A DNA stretch of 64,000 bases from Blautia_A ammoniilytica (GCF_025566965.1 NZ_JAOQJL010000020.1:1-64000); one strand, 5' to 3'; shown: positions 1 through 8,832, counted from the first letter of the stretch. Made by a program: numbers and translations. Notes: generated by a model from the letters alone, not told the origin.

Positions 1-120
1 AGATGAGATATCCCATTCGAAAGAAGTAAGACCCCTTGAAGACGACGAGGTAGATAGGCTGGAGATGGAAGTGCAGTAATGTACGGAGTTGACCAGTACT
101 AATCGGTCGAGGGCTTGACC
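1..120 (+). rRNA. 23S ribosomal RNA, 3' end (partial)
   Basis: The first ~120 bases read as the conserved 3' terminus of bacterial 23S rRNA, including the stretch ending in AATCGGTCGAGGGCTTGACC. The gene enters from outside the window, so only the tail is seen. The exact mature end is estimated from the usual end of Firmicute 23S rRNA. No 5S rRNA sequence follows before the terminator at 334-363. Confidence 0.93.
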
Positions 121-333
121 AAAAAGCGAGAAAGCGGCCATGGCACAGGGATGTGGACAGAGGCAGGTTTACCTGGTGATGGACACAGAGACTGTGGCAG
201 GGGCATTTGCGAAGCAAAAGGCATCGAGCAACGTAGTTGCGAGATGACCGCTTTCGAGAATAGTTAATTGCAGGATTTCACGATTCCAAAGGATGTCGGC
301 ATGTATGTGGTTTTGAAGGTACAAAAACATTTG
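121..333 (+). other. Structured spacer downstream of 23S rRNA, no 5S gene
   Basis: This transcribed spacer is full of self-complementary segments. GAAAGCGG (130-137) can pair with CCGCTTTC (248-255). TTTGC-GAA-GCAAA forms a hairpin at 206-218, and GCAAC-GTA-GTTGC another at 228-240. It looks like a cloverleaf-like folded rRNA spacer or processing region. I looked for 5S signatures (the CCCATCCCGAACACGGAAG type) and for tRNA arms with a TTCGA loop and found neither. Confidence 0.6.
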
Positions 334-363
334 AGCAGTGGACTTGGTTCATTGCTTTTTTTT
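334..363 (+). terminator. Terminator of the rRNA operon
   Basis: AGCAGTG (334-340) and CATTGCT (350-356) form a 7-bp stem with one G-U pair and a 9-base loop, followed by a run of T up to 363. It closes the rRNA transcript. The remaining bases up to 515 are AT-rich and hold no other feature I can support. Confidence 0.7.
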
Positions 364-515
364 ATGCAATAAAATATTGCTCCGTGCTTTGCAATTTCGC
401 TATAGTCTATATGAAAAAGAAACTGTAGCAGATTCCAGAGATTAATGATACAATAAAAAAATCCAGGATGAAAAGCATCACTAACGGAAGAGAAAAAGAG
501 AAAGAAGGAAAATGC

Positions 516-1667
516 ATGGACCTGAATAAAGAAAATATGACTAAGATCAGATATCTAATCACTTTTGCCATTATCCTGTATCTTGGAGTTCAGAATATTC
601 ATGTAGTACTTGATGTATTGGGGCTGGGCTGGGGATTATTGCTCCCTTTTATTGTAGGTTCAGCCATGGCATTTGTATTGAATGTACCAATGACATTTAT
701 TGAACGTCATCTTTTTGGAAAGGCAAAAGAAAACCATAAAAAAAGTGCAGAGAAAGCGGCAAGACCTGTAAGCTTGTTCCTTTCCATTGTATTTATCATT
801 CTACTGATCATGCTTGTTGTACTGGTTGTGCTTCCCCAGATCGGTAATGCTCTGGTCAGTGTTGCAAAGCGTGTGGAAGAGCGAGTTCCACAGATCCAGC
901 AGTGGTTGGAAAGTACATTTCAAAAGGATTCCCAGATTGTAAAATGGGCTGATTCCATCAATATTCAGCCTGAGAAGATTCTGAATTCTGTAATGAATAC
1001 ACTTAAAAATGGTGCTGATAATATTGTGGCCTCTACCATTTCCTTTACAAAGGGTATTTTTAGTACAGCTATGAATGTAGGTATTGGTTTTGTATTTGCA
1101 TGCTATATCCTGCTGACTAAAGAACGATTGGCACGGCAGATGAAAAAGGCATTTTATGCGATTTTTCCAAAGAGGATCGTTGAAAGGATCCTTCGGGTGG
1201 CCAGACTTGCAAGCAAAACCTTTTCCAGCTTCATTACCGGACAATGTATAGAAGCGGTGATCCTGGGGGCTATGTTTTTTGTTACTATGACCATTGGCAA
1301 TTTCCCTTATGCAATGCTGATCGGTGTACTGATTTCATTTACAGCGCTGATTCCTATGTTTGGCGGAATTATTGGCTGTTGGACTGGATTTTTCCTGATT
1401 CTGATGGTAAGTCCGGTAAAGGCCTTGGCTTTTCTGGTACTGTTTGTTGTGCTCCAACAGATTGAAGGCAATTTAATCTACCCACATGTGGTAGGCGGAT
1501 CTGTAGGACTTCCGGCAATCTGGGTGCTGGCTGCGGTGACTGTTGGCGGCAGCTTGATGGGAATCGTAGGAATGCTGATTTTTATTCCGCTGGTTTCTGT
1601 TTTCTATGCATTGTTTAAAGAATGGGTAAATAAAAGACTGGATCAGAAAAAAATCACTGTAAATTAA
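516..1667 (+). CDS. AI-2E family transporter (multi-pass membrane permease)
   Basis: A 383-residue integral membrane protein of the AI-2E transporter family (PF01594; relatives are YtvI/YdbI/TqsA). It has two hydrophobic helices in the first 55 residues, a third near 85-105, a soluble amphipathic stretch (about 115-180), and a C-terminal block of four to five helices with the family-typical Gly/Pro-rich loop (QIEGNLIYPHVVGGSVGLP). The family includes quorum-signal exporters and Na+/H+ antiporters, so the substrate cannot be told from sequence. I chose the ATG at 516 because AAGGAA lies just upstream; an in-frame ATG at 468 has almost no spacing to its only purine-rich stretch. It stands alone between the rRNA terminator and its own terminator. 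Confidence 0.85.
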   Translation: MDLNKENMTKIRYLITFAIILYLGVQNIHVVLDVLGLGWGLLLPFIVGSAMAFVLNVPMTFIERHLFGKAKENHKKSAEKAARPVSLFLSIVFIILLIMLVVLVVLPQIGNALVSVAKRVEERVPQIQQWLESTFQKDSQIVKWADSINIQPEKILNSVMNTLKNGADNIVASTISFTKGIFSTAMNVGIGFVFACYILLTKERLARQMKKAFYAIFPKRIVERILRVARLASKTFSSFITGQCIEAVILGAMFFVTMTIGNFPYAMLIGVLISFTALIPMFGGIIGCWTGFFLILMVSPVKALAFLVLFVVLQQIEGNLIYPHVVGGSVGLPAIWVLAAVTVGGSLMGIVGMLIFIPLVSVFYALFKEWVNKRLDQKKITVN

Positions 1668-1730
1668 ATAAGCTGTTAAGAATAATGACAAAAACAGGAT
1701 TTCACAAAAGTACGTTAATTTAAGCAGGAA

Positions 1731-1765
1731 AAAGCTCCCTCGCAGTATCTTTAAGGGAGCTTTTT
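1731..1765. terminator. Bidirectional terminator between the permease and argG
   Basis: AAAGCTCCCT (1731-1740) pairs with AGGGAGCTTT around a 13-base loop. There is a T run on the + side and a matching A run on the left, so the hairpin also ends in U when read leftward. It lies between two convergent genes and probably serves both. Confidence 0.85.
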
Positions 1766-1792
1766 ATGTTATGTAGATTTACCAAGGGCAGA

Positions 1793-3025
1793 TCATTCAC
1801 CCTGAGTGTTTTTCTTTACTTCAGCAAGCTTCATTGCACGAACTTTCATCGGAAGACCAAAGAGAGTGATGAAACCGTCTGCATCATGATGATCATACAT
1901 ATCACCGGTTGTAAAGGAAGCAAGAGATTCGTTGTAAAGGCTGTAAGGAGAAGTTGTGCCTGCCTTAATAATGTTGCCCTTGTACAGTTTGAACTTCACT
2001 TCACCAGTTACATATTTCTGAGTGGACTCAACAAAAGCCTGGAGTGCTTCACGAAGAGGGGTGAACCATTTTCCTTCATATACTACCTGTGCCAGCTGGC
2101 TTCCAAGCTTTTTCTTGGTTTCCATAGTTTCACGGTCAAGAATCAGTTCTTCCAGCTGATCATGAGCCTCCATAAGGATAGTTCCGCCAGGAGTCTCATA
2201 TACACCACGGGACTTCATACCAACAACACGGTTCTCAACGATATCAACAATACCGATTCCATTCTCGCCGCCAAGTCTGTTCAGCTCTGTAATAATTTCA
2301 GATACTTTCATTGCTTTGCCATTTAATGTTTTAGGAACACCGGCTTCAAATGTCATAGTCACTTCTGTTTCTTTGTCAGGAGCCTGTTGTGGAGTAACGC
2401 CAAGTACAAGCATGTTATCGTAATGTGGTGCCTGGGAAGGATCCTCAAGCTCAAGACCTTCATGACTGATGTGCCACAGGTTACGGTCACGGCTGTAGCT
2501 GTGACTTTCATCAAAAGGAAGATGAATGCCATGAGCCTGGCAGTAAGCAATCTCATCTTCACGGGACTGCATGGTCCATACGTCTGTCATACGCCAAGGA
2601 GCGATGATCTTCAGATCTGGAGCAAGTGCTTTGATGGAAAGTTCAAAACGAATCTGGTCATTTCCTTTTCCTGTTGCACCGTGGCAGATAGCAGAAGCAC
2701 CTTCTTTACGTGCAATTTCAACCAGTTTTTTGGCAATCGCAGGACGAGCCATGGAAGTTCCAAGAAGATATTTGTGCTCATAAACTGCACCGGCTTCTAC
2801 ACATGGCATAATATATTCATCACAAAATTCATCAATAATGTCTTCAATATATAATTTGGAAGCTCCGGAAAGCTTTGCTCTCTCATCAAGACCATCCAGT
2901 TCGTTATCCTGTCCGCAGTTTACACAGCAGCAGATTACATCATAACCAAAATTTTCTTTCAGCCAAGGAATTAATGTGGTGGTATCAAGACCGCCGGAAT
3001 ATGCTAAAACAACTTTTTCTTTCAT
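1793..3025 (-). CDS. argG: Argininosuccinate synthase
   Basis: A 410-residue argininosuccinate synthase. It joins citrulline and aspartate using ATP, the penultimate step of arginine synthesis in the cytoplasm. The N-terminal AYSGGLDTT is the PP-loop ATP-binding motif of this N-type ATP pyrophosphatase family, and the length matches the family (about 400). The start is the ATG at 3025, preceded on the minus strand by AGGAG; an upstream in-frame ATG at 3043 would add six residues and lacks this spacing. It is divergent from argC across a 357-bp region with ArgR-like palindromes. No argH or argF is in the window. Confidence 0.96.
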   Translation of the reverse strand: MKEKVVLAYSGGLDTTTLIPWLKENFGYDVICCCVNCGQDNELDGLDERAKLSGASKLYIEDIIDEFCDEYIMPCVEAGAVYEHKYLLGTSMARPAIAKKLVEIARKEGASAICHGATGKGNDQIRFELSIKALAPDLKIIAPWRMTDVWTMQSREDEIAYCQAHGIHLPFDESHSYSRDRNLWHISHEGLELEDPSQAPHYDNMLVLGVTPQQAPDKETEVTMTFEAGVPKTLNGKAMKVSEIITELNRLGGENGIGIVDIVENRVVGMKSRGVYETPGGTILMEAHDQLEELILDRETMETKKKLGSQLAQVVYEGKWFTPLREALQAFVESTQKYVTGEVKFKLYKGNIIKAGTTSPYSLYNESLASFTTGDMYDHHDADGFITLFGLPMKVRAMKLAEVKKNTQGE

Positions 3026-3104
3026 AATTTTTTCTCCTGACATTTTTAATATTCAATATTCAAAAGCGAGTAGTAAGGATTCAAAGGGCGGTGAGTGAAA
3101 AATA

Positions 3105-3139
3105 TGCATAATATGTAATTAAATATGAATATTTATTCA
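3105..3139. promoter_or_regulatory. ArgR-type operators on the argG side
   Basis: TGAAT-ATTT-ATTCA (3126-3139) is an exact match to the core ARG box TGAAT-N4-ATTCA recognised by ArgR/AhrC. Next to it, TGCAT-AAT-ATGTA (3105-3117) is a weaker, related palindrome. They lie about 80-115 bp upstream of the argG start. Binding by ArgR is inferred; no argR gene is in the window. Confidence 0.7.
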
Positions 3140-3242
3140 CTCACATCTCACCTGATTTTCTACTTGACCCATTGCTGGAAAATAATATACAACATTTTAA
3201 ATAAATATGCAATAGGAAATCAAGAAAAAGTCAAATTTTTTT

Positions 3243-3256
3243 TGCATAAAAATGCA
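3243..3256. promoter_or_regulatory. ArgR-like palindrome TGCAT-AAAA-ATGCA
   Basis: A perfect 14-bp palindrome with the same 5-4-5 geometry as the ARG box but with TGCAT arms. It lies about 75 bp upstream of the argC -35 element and so could act as an auxiliary operator for looping or cooperative ArgR binding. This is an inference from geometry and context. Confidence 0.5.
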
Positions 3257-3330
3257 GCATAATATAGAAAATAAAGGGAAAATATGCACAAACAAAGAAA
3301 AAAGGTGAGAAAAATAAGGAAAAAAGGCTA

Positions 3331-3359
3331 TTGCATAATATGCAGAAAAGATGTATAAT
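3331..3359 (+). promoter_or_regulatory. argC promoter with embedded ArgR-like operator
   Basis: TTGCAT (3331-3336) and TATAAT (3354-3359) are separated by exactly 17 bp, a sigma-A type promoter. The palindrome TGCAT-AAT-ATGCA (3332-3344) covers the -35 box and part of the spacer, so a bound repressor would block RNA polymerase. This fits end-product repression of argCJBD by arginine. Confidence 0.75.
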
Positions 3360-3382
3360 CTACGGCACAGGAGGTAGAAGTG

Positions 3383-4423
3383 ATGATAAAAGCAGGTATT
3401 ATAGGAGCGACCGGATATGCCGGCAACGAGATCGTAAGACTTCTTCTGGGACACAAAGATGTTGAGATTGCCTGGTATGGCTCCAGAAGTTATATTGATA
3501 AGAAATATGCAGATGTGTACAGGAATTTTTTCCAGATCGTAGATGCAAAATGCATGGATGATAATATGGCAGCACTGGCTGATCAGGTTGATGTGATTTT
3601 TACAGCCACACCTCAGGGTTTATGTGCATCTCTTGTAAATGAGGAGATACTTTCTAAAGCAAAGGTGATCGACCTGAGTGCAGATTTCAGGATCAAGGAT
3701 GTAGCCAAATATGAAAAATGGTATGGCATACAGCACAAATCTCCACAGTTTGTTGAAGAGGCTGTGTACGGATTGTGTGAGATCAATAGGGAAGATATCA
3801 AAAATGCAAGACTGGTGGCCAATCCAGGGTGTTATCCTACCTGTTCTACATTATCCATTTATCCATTGGTAAAAGAAGGAATGATCGATCCAAACACTAT
3901 TATTATTGATGCAAAATCAGGTACTACCGGTGCAGGAAGAGGGGCAAAGGTTGATAATCTTTACTGCGAAGTAAATGAGAATATCAAGGCTTATGGCGTA
4001 GCAGGACATAGACATACCCCTGAGATCGAGGATCAGCTTTCCTATGCATGCGGCAAGGATGTGGTGATCAGCTTTACCCCGCATCTTGTGCCTATGAATA
4101 GAGGCATTCTTGTAACAGCGTATGCATCCCTTACCAAAGATGTTTCTTATGAAGAAGTAAAGGCTGTATATGATAAATACTATGATAATGAGCAGTTTGT
4201 ACGTGTTCTGGATAAAGATGTGTGTCCACAGACGAAATGGGTTGAGGGCAGCAATTATGTAGATGTGAACTTTAAACTGGATCCAAGGACCAATCGTGTG
4301 ATCATGATGGGGGCTATTGATAATCTGGTAAAAGGTGCGGCAGGACAGGCTGTACAGAACATGAATCTGATGTTTGGATTTAAAGAAAACGAAGGATTAT
4401 TACAGGTGCCTATGTATCCGTAA
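3383..4423 (+). CDS. argC: N-acetyl-gamma-glutamyl-phosphate reductase
   Basis: A 346-residue ArgC of the long (type I) class. It reduces N-acetylglutamyl phosphate to the semialdehyde with NADPH, the third step to ornithine. The N-terminal GATGYAGNE is the Rossmann nucleotide-binding motif, and the catalytic cysteine is Cys150 in NPGCYPT. The HRHTPEI segment matches the family's conserved histidine region. AGGAGGT at 3369-3375 sits 7 bases before the ATG at 3383; a GTG at 3380 is directly adjacent and is also possible. First gene of argCJBD under the promoter at 3331-3359. Confidence 0.97.
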   Translation: MIKAGIIGATGYAGNEIVRLLLGHKDVEIAWYGSRSYIDKKYADVYRNFFQIVDAKCMDDNMAALADQVDVIFTATPQGLCASLVNEEILSKAKVIDLSADFRIKDVAKYEKWYGIQHKSPQFVEEAVYGLCEINREDIKNARLVANPGCYPTCSTLSIYPLVKEGMIDPNTIIIDAKSGTTGAGRGAKVDNLYCEVNENIKAYGVAGHRHTPEIEDQLSYACGKDVVISFTPHLVPMNRGILVTAYASLTKDVSYEEVKAVYDKYYDNEQFVRVLDKDVCPQTKWVEGSNYVDVNFKLDPRTNRVIMMGAIDNLVKGAAGQAVQNMNLMFGFKENEGLLQVPMYP

Positions 4424-4445
4424 AATCAAGGAGGATTATAGTATT

Positions 4446-5669
4446 ATGAAAGAAATAGAAGGCGGCGTTACAGCGGCGAAGGGGTTTCAGGCAGCAGCAG
4501 CTGCTGCTGGGATCAAATATCAGGGACGTACAGATATGGCAATGATCTACAGTCAGACACCCTGTGTGGCAGCTGGCACATTCACTACGAATGTAGTCAA
4601 GGCAGCTCCTGTGAAATGGGATCAGGAGATCGTATATCATCATCCACATGCTCAGGCAGTGGTATGTAACAGTGGGATTGCCAACGCATGTACTGGTGAG
4701 AAAGGATATGGTTATTGTAAAGAGACTGCACAGGCAGTGTCACAGGCTCTTGGGATTTCAGAGGACAGCGTGCTGGTAGCTTCTACAGGTGTGATCGGCA
4801 TGCAGATCCCTATTGACAGGATCACTGCAGGTGTGAAAGCACTTGTACCTGGACTGGATGGCAGCATTGCAGCAGGTACTGAGGCTGCAAAAGCGATCAT
4901 GACTACAGATACTGTGAAAAAGGAAGTGGCAGTACAGGTTCAGATCGGCGGCCAGACTGTGACAGTAGGCGGTATGTGTAAAGGCTCCGGTATGATCCAT
5001 CCTAATATGTGTACCATGCTTTCCTTTATTACGACGGATGCATGTATTTCAAAGGAAATGCTGCAGAAGGCGCTTAGTGAGGATATTAAGGACACCTACA
5101 ATATGGTTTCTGTAGACGGAGATACTTCTACCAATGATACAGTTCTTCTGTTGGCAAACGGCCAGGCAGGCAATCCAAAGATCACAGAAGAGGGCGAGGA
5201 TTTCAAAGCTTTTTGCCAGGCACTTAATTATGTAAATACCACACTTGCAAAGAAGATCGCAGGTGACGGAGAAGGTGCAACCGCTCTTTTTGAAGTTAAG
5301 ATCATCGGGGCAGAGTCAAAGCAGCAGGCAGTAACACTTGCCAAGTCTGTCATCACTTCGTCTCTTACAAAAGCTGCAATTTACGGACATGATGCCAACT
5401 GGGGACGTATTCTCTGCGCAATGGGATATTCCGGAGCACAGTTTGATCCTGAGAAGGTAGATCTGTATTTTGAAAGCAGTGCAGGAAAGCTGAAGATCAT
5501 TGAGAATGGTGTTTCTACTGGATATAATGAAGAAGAGGCGACAAAGATTCTTTCCCAGAGTGAGGTAACAGCTATTGCAGATGTGAAGATGGGCTGTGCA
5601 TCTGCCACTGCATGGGGATGCGACCTGACTCATGAATATGTAAACATTAATGCAGATTATCGTTCCTGA
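4446..5669 (+). CDS. argJ: Glutamate N-acetyltransferase / amino-acid acetyltransferase
   Basis: A 407-residue ArgJ. It transfers acetyl from N-acetylornithine to glutamate, giving the cyclic pathway, and in many species also makes acetylglutamate from acetyl-CoA. The precursor is self-cleaved before a conserved threonine, here Thr190 in PNM-C-T-ML. The residue before the scissile bond is Cys rather than the common Ala. TGVIGMQIP is also family-typical. The start at 4446 follows AAGGAGG. Downstream of argC by 22 bp, in one operon. Whether it is mono- or bifunctional cannot be read here; no argA or argE is in the window. Confidence 0.96.
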   Translation: MKEIEGGVTAAKGFQAAAAAAGIKYQGRTDMAMIYSQTPCVAAGTFTTNVVKAAPVKWDQEIVYHHPHAQAVVCNSGIANACTGEKGYGYCKETAQAVSQALGISEDSVLVASTGVIGMQIPIDRITAGVKALVPGLDGSIAAGTEAAKAIMTTDTVKKEVAVQVQIGGQTVTVGGMCKGSGMIHPNMCTMLSFITTDACISKEMLQKALSEDIKDTYNMVSVDGDTSTNDTVLLLANGQAGNPKITEEGEDFKAFCQALNYVNTTLAKKIAGDGEGATALFEVKIIGAESKQQAVTLAKSVITSSLTKAAIYGHDANWGRILCAMGYSGAQFDPEKVDLYFESSAGKLKIIENGVSTGYNEEEATKILSQSEVTAIADVKMGCASATAWGCDLTHEYVNINADYRS

Positions 5670-5686
5670 CAGGAGGAGTACTTCAG

Positions 5687-6583
5687 ATGGTAAATCAGAT
5701 GTATTTGGACAAGGCAGAGGTGCTGATCGAGGCGCTGCCTTATATTCAGCGTTTTAACAGAAAAATCGTAGTGATCAAGTATGGCGGAAGTGCTATGCTG
5801 GATGAGGAACTGAAAAAAAATGTGATCAAAGATGTGGTTCTTCTGAAACTTGTTGGTTTTAAGCCGATTATCGTGCATGGCGGCGGCAAGGAGATCAGCC
5901 GCTGGGTAGGTAAGGTTGGAATGGAGCCGCATTTCATTAACGGTCTGCGTGTTACAGATAAGGATACCATGGAGATCGCTGAAATGGTGCTGGCAAAGGT
6001 AAATAAAGAACTTGTAACCAATGTGCAGTCCCTTGGAGTAAATGCAGTTGGTATCAGCGGCAAGGATGGCGGCCTTCTTGAATGCAAGAAAAAGCTTTCT
6101 GGTGGTGAGGATATAGGTTATGTAGGAGATATTACCCATGTAAACCCGGGGATCCTTTATGATCTTCTGGAAAAAGATTTCCTGCCGATTGTGTTCCCGG
6201 TAGGATTTGATAAGAATTATGATTCTTATAATATTAATGCAGATGATGCGGCATGTGCCATCGCTAAAGCTGTTCATGCAGAAAAACTGGCGTTTCTTTC
6301 GGATATTGAAGGTGTTTACAGGGATAAAGATGATCCATCATCTCTGATTTCAGAACTGCATGTCCATGAAGCACAGAAGCTGATCGCTGATGGTTTTGTA
6401 GGAGGCGGGATGATTCCTAAGCTGGGCAATTGTATTGATGCCATTGAAAAAGGAGTAAACCGTGTACATATCCTGGATGGAAGAATCCCACACAGTCTGC
6501 TGTTGGAAATCTTTACCAATAAAGGTATTGGAACAGCCATTTTAAGAGAAGACGGAGAAAAATATTACAATGAACATGAATGA
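5687..6583 (+). CDS. argB: Acetylglutamate kinase
   Basis: A 298-residue amino-acid kinase family enzyme that phosphorylates N-acetylglutamate, usually the arginine-inhibited step in cyclic pathways. The phosphate-binding motif KYGGSAM lies near residue 30, VHGGGKEIS forms the second glycine loop, and NADDAACAIA lies in the nucleotide-binding region. An N-terminal extension (MVNQMYLDKAEVLIEALPYIQRF) is of the kind that forms the hexamer interface in arginine-sensitive enzymes, so feedback inhibition is plausible. Preceded by AGGAGGAG; overlaps argD by 14 bp, suggesting translational coupling. Confidence 0.97.
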   Translation: MVNQMYLDKAEVLIEALPYIQRFNRKIVVIKYGGSAMLDEELKKNVIKDVVLLKLVGFKPIIVHGGGKEISRWVGKVGMEPHFINGLRVTDKDTMEIAEMVLAKVNKELVTNVQSLGVNAVGISGKDGGLLECKKKLSGGEDIGYVGDITHVNPGILYDLLEKDFLPIVFPVGFDKNYDSYNINADDAACAIAKAVHAEKLAFLSDIEGVYRDKDDPSSLISELHVHEAQKLIADGFVGGGMIPKLGNCIDAIEKGVNRVHILDGRIPHSLLLEIFTNKGIGTAILREDGEKYYNEHE

Positions 6584-7760
6584 TCAGATCGAAGAAGCTG
6601 AAGTTAGTATTCTTCATACATATAACCGTTTCCCAGTAGTATTTGAAAAAGGTGAAGGTGTTCATCTTTATGATACACAGGGAAAAAAATATCTTGATTT
6701 TGCAGCCGGAATCGCAGTAAATGCGCTGGGGTATCATTATCCCGGGTATGATGAAGCATTGAAAGACCAGATCAGCAAGCTTACCCATATTTCCAATCTG
6801 TATTATAACCAGCCGGTGATCGAAGCTGGTGCCAAGCTGGTGCTTGCAAGCCACATGGATAAGGTGTTTTTTACAAACAGTGGTACAGAGGCTATAGAAG
6901 GCGCACTAAAAGCTGCCAAAAAGTATGCTTATGTACGTGACGGACATGCAGACCATGAGATCATTGCCATGAATCATTCTTTCCATGGAAGAAGTGTGGG
7001 TGCACTTTCCGTAACAGGGACTGCTCATTACAGAGAGCCCTTTGAGCCTTTAATGGGAGGCGTGAAATTCGCAGACTTTAATGATCTTGAAAGTGTTAAG
7101 GCGCAGATTACAGACAAAACCTGTGCTATTATTACAGAAACTGTACAGGGTGAAGGCGGTATTTATGCTGCTGACAAGGAATTTCTGGAAGGCCTTCGCA
7201 GGATCTGCGATGAAAAGGATATTCTGCTGATCCTGGATGAGATCCAGTGCGGAATGGGAAGAACCGGTTATTATTTTGCATGGCAGGCATATGGGGTACA
7301 GCCGGATATTATGACCTGTGCAAAGGCTCTTGGATGCGGTGTTCCGGTAGGTGCTTTTGTACTGAACAAAAAGGCTGCTTCTGCCAGCCTTGAGCCAGGA
7401 GATCATGGCACTACTTATGGCGGAAATCCTTTCGTGTGTGCAGCAGTAAGTAAGGTGTTTTCTATTTTTGAAAAAGATCTGATCCTTGCACATGTACGGG
7501 AACTGACTCCTTATCTGGAATCAAAACTGGATGCGCTTGTTGCAAAGCATGAGTGTGCCGCATGCCGTCGAGGTATGGGCTTTATGCAGGGAATCGTGAT
7601 CAAAGGGCGTCCGGTCGGAGAAGTGGTGCAGAAAGCTTTGGAAAAAGGCCTTCTTGTGATTTCAGCAGGAAGTGATGTACTGCGTATTGTGCCTCCGTTA
7701 GTGATCACAAAGGAAAATGTGGATCAGATGTATGAGATCCTTGATCAGTGTATGGAATAA
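6570..7760 (+). CDS. argD: Acetylornithine aminotransferase
   Basis: A 396-residue class III PLP-dependent aminotransferase that converts N-acetylglutamate semialdehyde to N-acetylornithine. Lys252 in CAKALGCGVP is the expected PLP Schiff-base lysine, and the FTNSGTEAIEGALK and ILDEIQCGMGRTG motifs are typical. It starts inside the end of argB; a second in-frame ATG lies at 6576. It is the last gene of argCJBD and is followed by a strong terminator. The operon lacks argF, which must be elsewhere because argG needs citrulline. Confidence 0.96.
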   Translation: MNMNDQIEEAEVSILHTYNRFPVVFEKGEGVHLYDTQGKKYLDFAAGIAVNALGYHYPGYDEALKDQISKLTHISNLYYNQPVIEAGAKLVLASHMDKVFFTNSGTEAIEGALKAAKKYAYVRDGHADHEIIAMNHSFHGRSVGALSVTGTAHYREPFEPLMGGVKFADFNDLESVKAQITDKTCAIITETVQGEGGIYAADKEFLEGLRRICDEKDILLILDEIQCGMGRTGYYFAWQAYGVQPDIMTCAKALGCGVPVGAFVLNKKAASASLEPGDHGTTYGGNPFVCAAVSKVFSIFEKDLILAHVRELTPYLESKLDALVAKHECAACRRGMGFMQGIVIKGRPVGEVVQKALEKGLLVISAGSDVLRIVPPLVITKENVDQMYEILDQCME

Positions 7761-7826
7761 ATAATGAGAAAAGATATTTTTATGTAACAGGAACGTTACA
7801 GAGTAATTTTCTCTTACAAAAGAAAT

Positions 7827-7862
7827 CAGCCCCGGGTCGGATACCTGGGGCTGTCTTTTTTT
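7827..7862. terminator. Terminator of argCJBD, probably bidirectional
   Basis: CAGCCCCGGGT and ACCTGGGGCTG form an 11-bp stem with one G-U pair and a 5-base loop, followed by TCTTTTTTT. Read leftward it is followed by a moderately U-rich tail, so it may also end the convergent carbamate kinase transcript. Confidence 0.85.
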
Positions 7863-7899
7863 GTAGTACAGAACTGAAAATATAATTCAGAATTGAAAA

Positions 7900-8832
7900 T
7901 TATTTAATGATGGTGCCAGTTTTCTCGCGATAGCCGTCTTTGGCATGGGCAAGGTCTGTGATTACGGTACGACGTCCTTCTCCTTTTTCAATAAAAGAGA
8001 TACCAGCCTGGAATTTAGGAAGCATGGATCCTGGAGCAAATTGATCCTCATCCATATATGTACGTGCCTCATCCACAGAGATGACATCAAGATATTTCTC
8101 ATCATCTTTTCCAAGATTCAGACTTACTTTTTCAACGCTGGTAAGGATCATCAGTGTATCAGCACCAAGTTCTTCCGCAAGAAGTCCGGCTGTAAGGTCT
8201 TTCTCAATAATAGCACTGGCACCGTGAAGGTCGATCCCCTGCTCCATAACCGGAATACCGCCGCCGCCTGCTGCAATCACCACTTGATCTGCATTCACCA
8301 AGGCACGGACTGCTTCAATCTCAATGATCTTCTGAGGCTTGGGAGAAGCAAGGATCCTGCGAAATCCACCCTCCGGAAGCTCTGTTACGAAATTACCCTT
8401 CTCTTCCTCTGCCTCTGCCTCATCTGCATTCAGCACACGGCCAATGACCTTTTCTGGTTCTGCAAATGCATCGTCATACGGATCAATTACTGTCTGGGTA
8501 AGGATAGTGCTGACTGGTTTATAGATGCCTCTTTTGATGAATTCTGCACGAATGGCATTCTGCAGGTCATAGCCGATATAACCCTGGCTCATGGCAGAGC
8601 AGACAGACATAGGTGCAAAGGTATAGTCCGGATGTGCTTTACCAAATTCATTCATGGCAGTATGGATCATGCCTACCTGTGGGCCATTGCTGTGGGAGAT
8701 TACCACATGTGCTCCATCTTCAGTCAGGTCTGCAATGGCTTTGGCTGCCATCTTAGTGGCAATTTTCTGTTCTGGAAGAGTAGTTCCCAGGGCTCTGTGC
8801 CCTAATGCCACAACTACGATTTTTTCACTCAT
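7900..8832 (-). CDS. arcC: Carbamate kinase family protein with altered GGN motif
   Basis: A 310-residue amino-acid-kinase-fold protein matching carbamate kinase, which interconverts carbamoyl phosphate + ADP and carbamate + ATP. HSNGPQVG, SPKP, AAGGGGIPV, LTSVEKV and FAPGSMLPK are all in the expected order, including the SPKP and IEKD lysines. The first phosphate loop is unusual: canonical ALGGNA is ALGHRA here, replacing the Gly-Asn pair that contacts phosphate. It is convergent with argCJBD and has no adjacent arcA/arcB, so a role in arginine deiminase fermentation is not shown. It may serve purine or allantoin breakdown or carbamoyl-phosphate supply. The gene symbol is by family only. Confidence 0.8.
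   Translation of the reverse strand: MSEKIVVVALGHRALGTTLPEQKIATKMAAKAIADLTEDGAHVVISHSNGPQVGMIHTAMNEFGKAHPDYTFAPMSVCSAMSQGYIGYDLQNAIRAEFIKRGIYKPVSTILTQTVIDPYDDAFAEPEKVIGRVLNADEAEAEEEKGNFVTELPEGGFRRILASPKPQKIIEIEAVRALVNADQVVIAAGGGGIPVMEQGIDLHGASAIIEKDLTAGLLAEELGADTLMILTSVEKVSLNLGKDDEKYLDVISVDEARTYMDEDQFAPGSMLPKFQAGISFIEKGEGRRTVITDLAHAKDGYREKTGTIIK

Noticed and set aside
121..333. 5S rRNA or tRNA in the spacer after 23S
   Set aside because: None of the conserved 5S core or tRNA T-arm sequences could be found; the segment is a set of simple hairpins.
1766..2326. 186-codon forward frame opposite argG
   Set aside because: It is the antisense shadow of a clearly coding, well conserved gene.
7945..8805. 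286-codon forward frame opposite the carbamate kinase
   Set aside because: Antisense shadow; the minus-strand frame has all carbamate kinase motifs.
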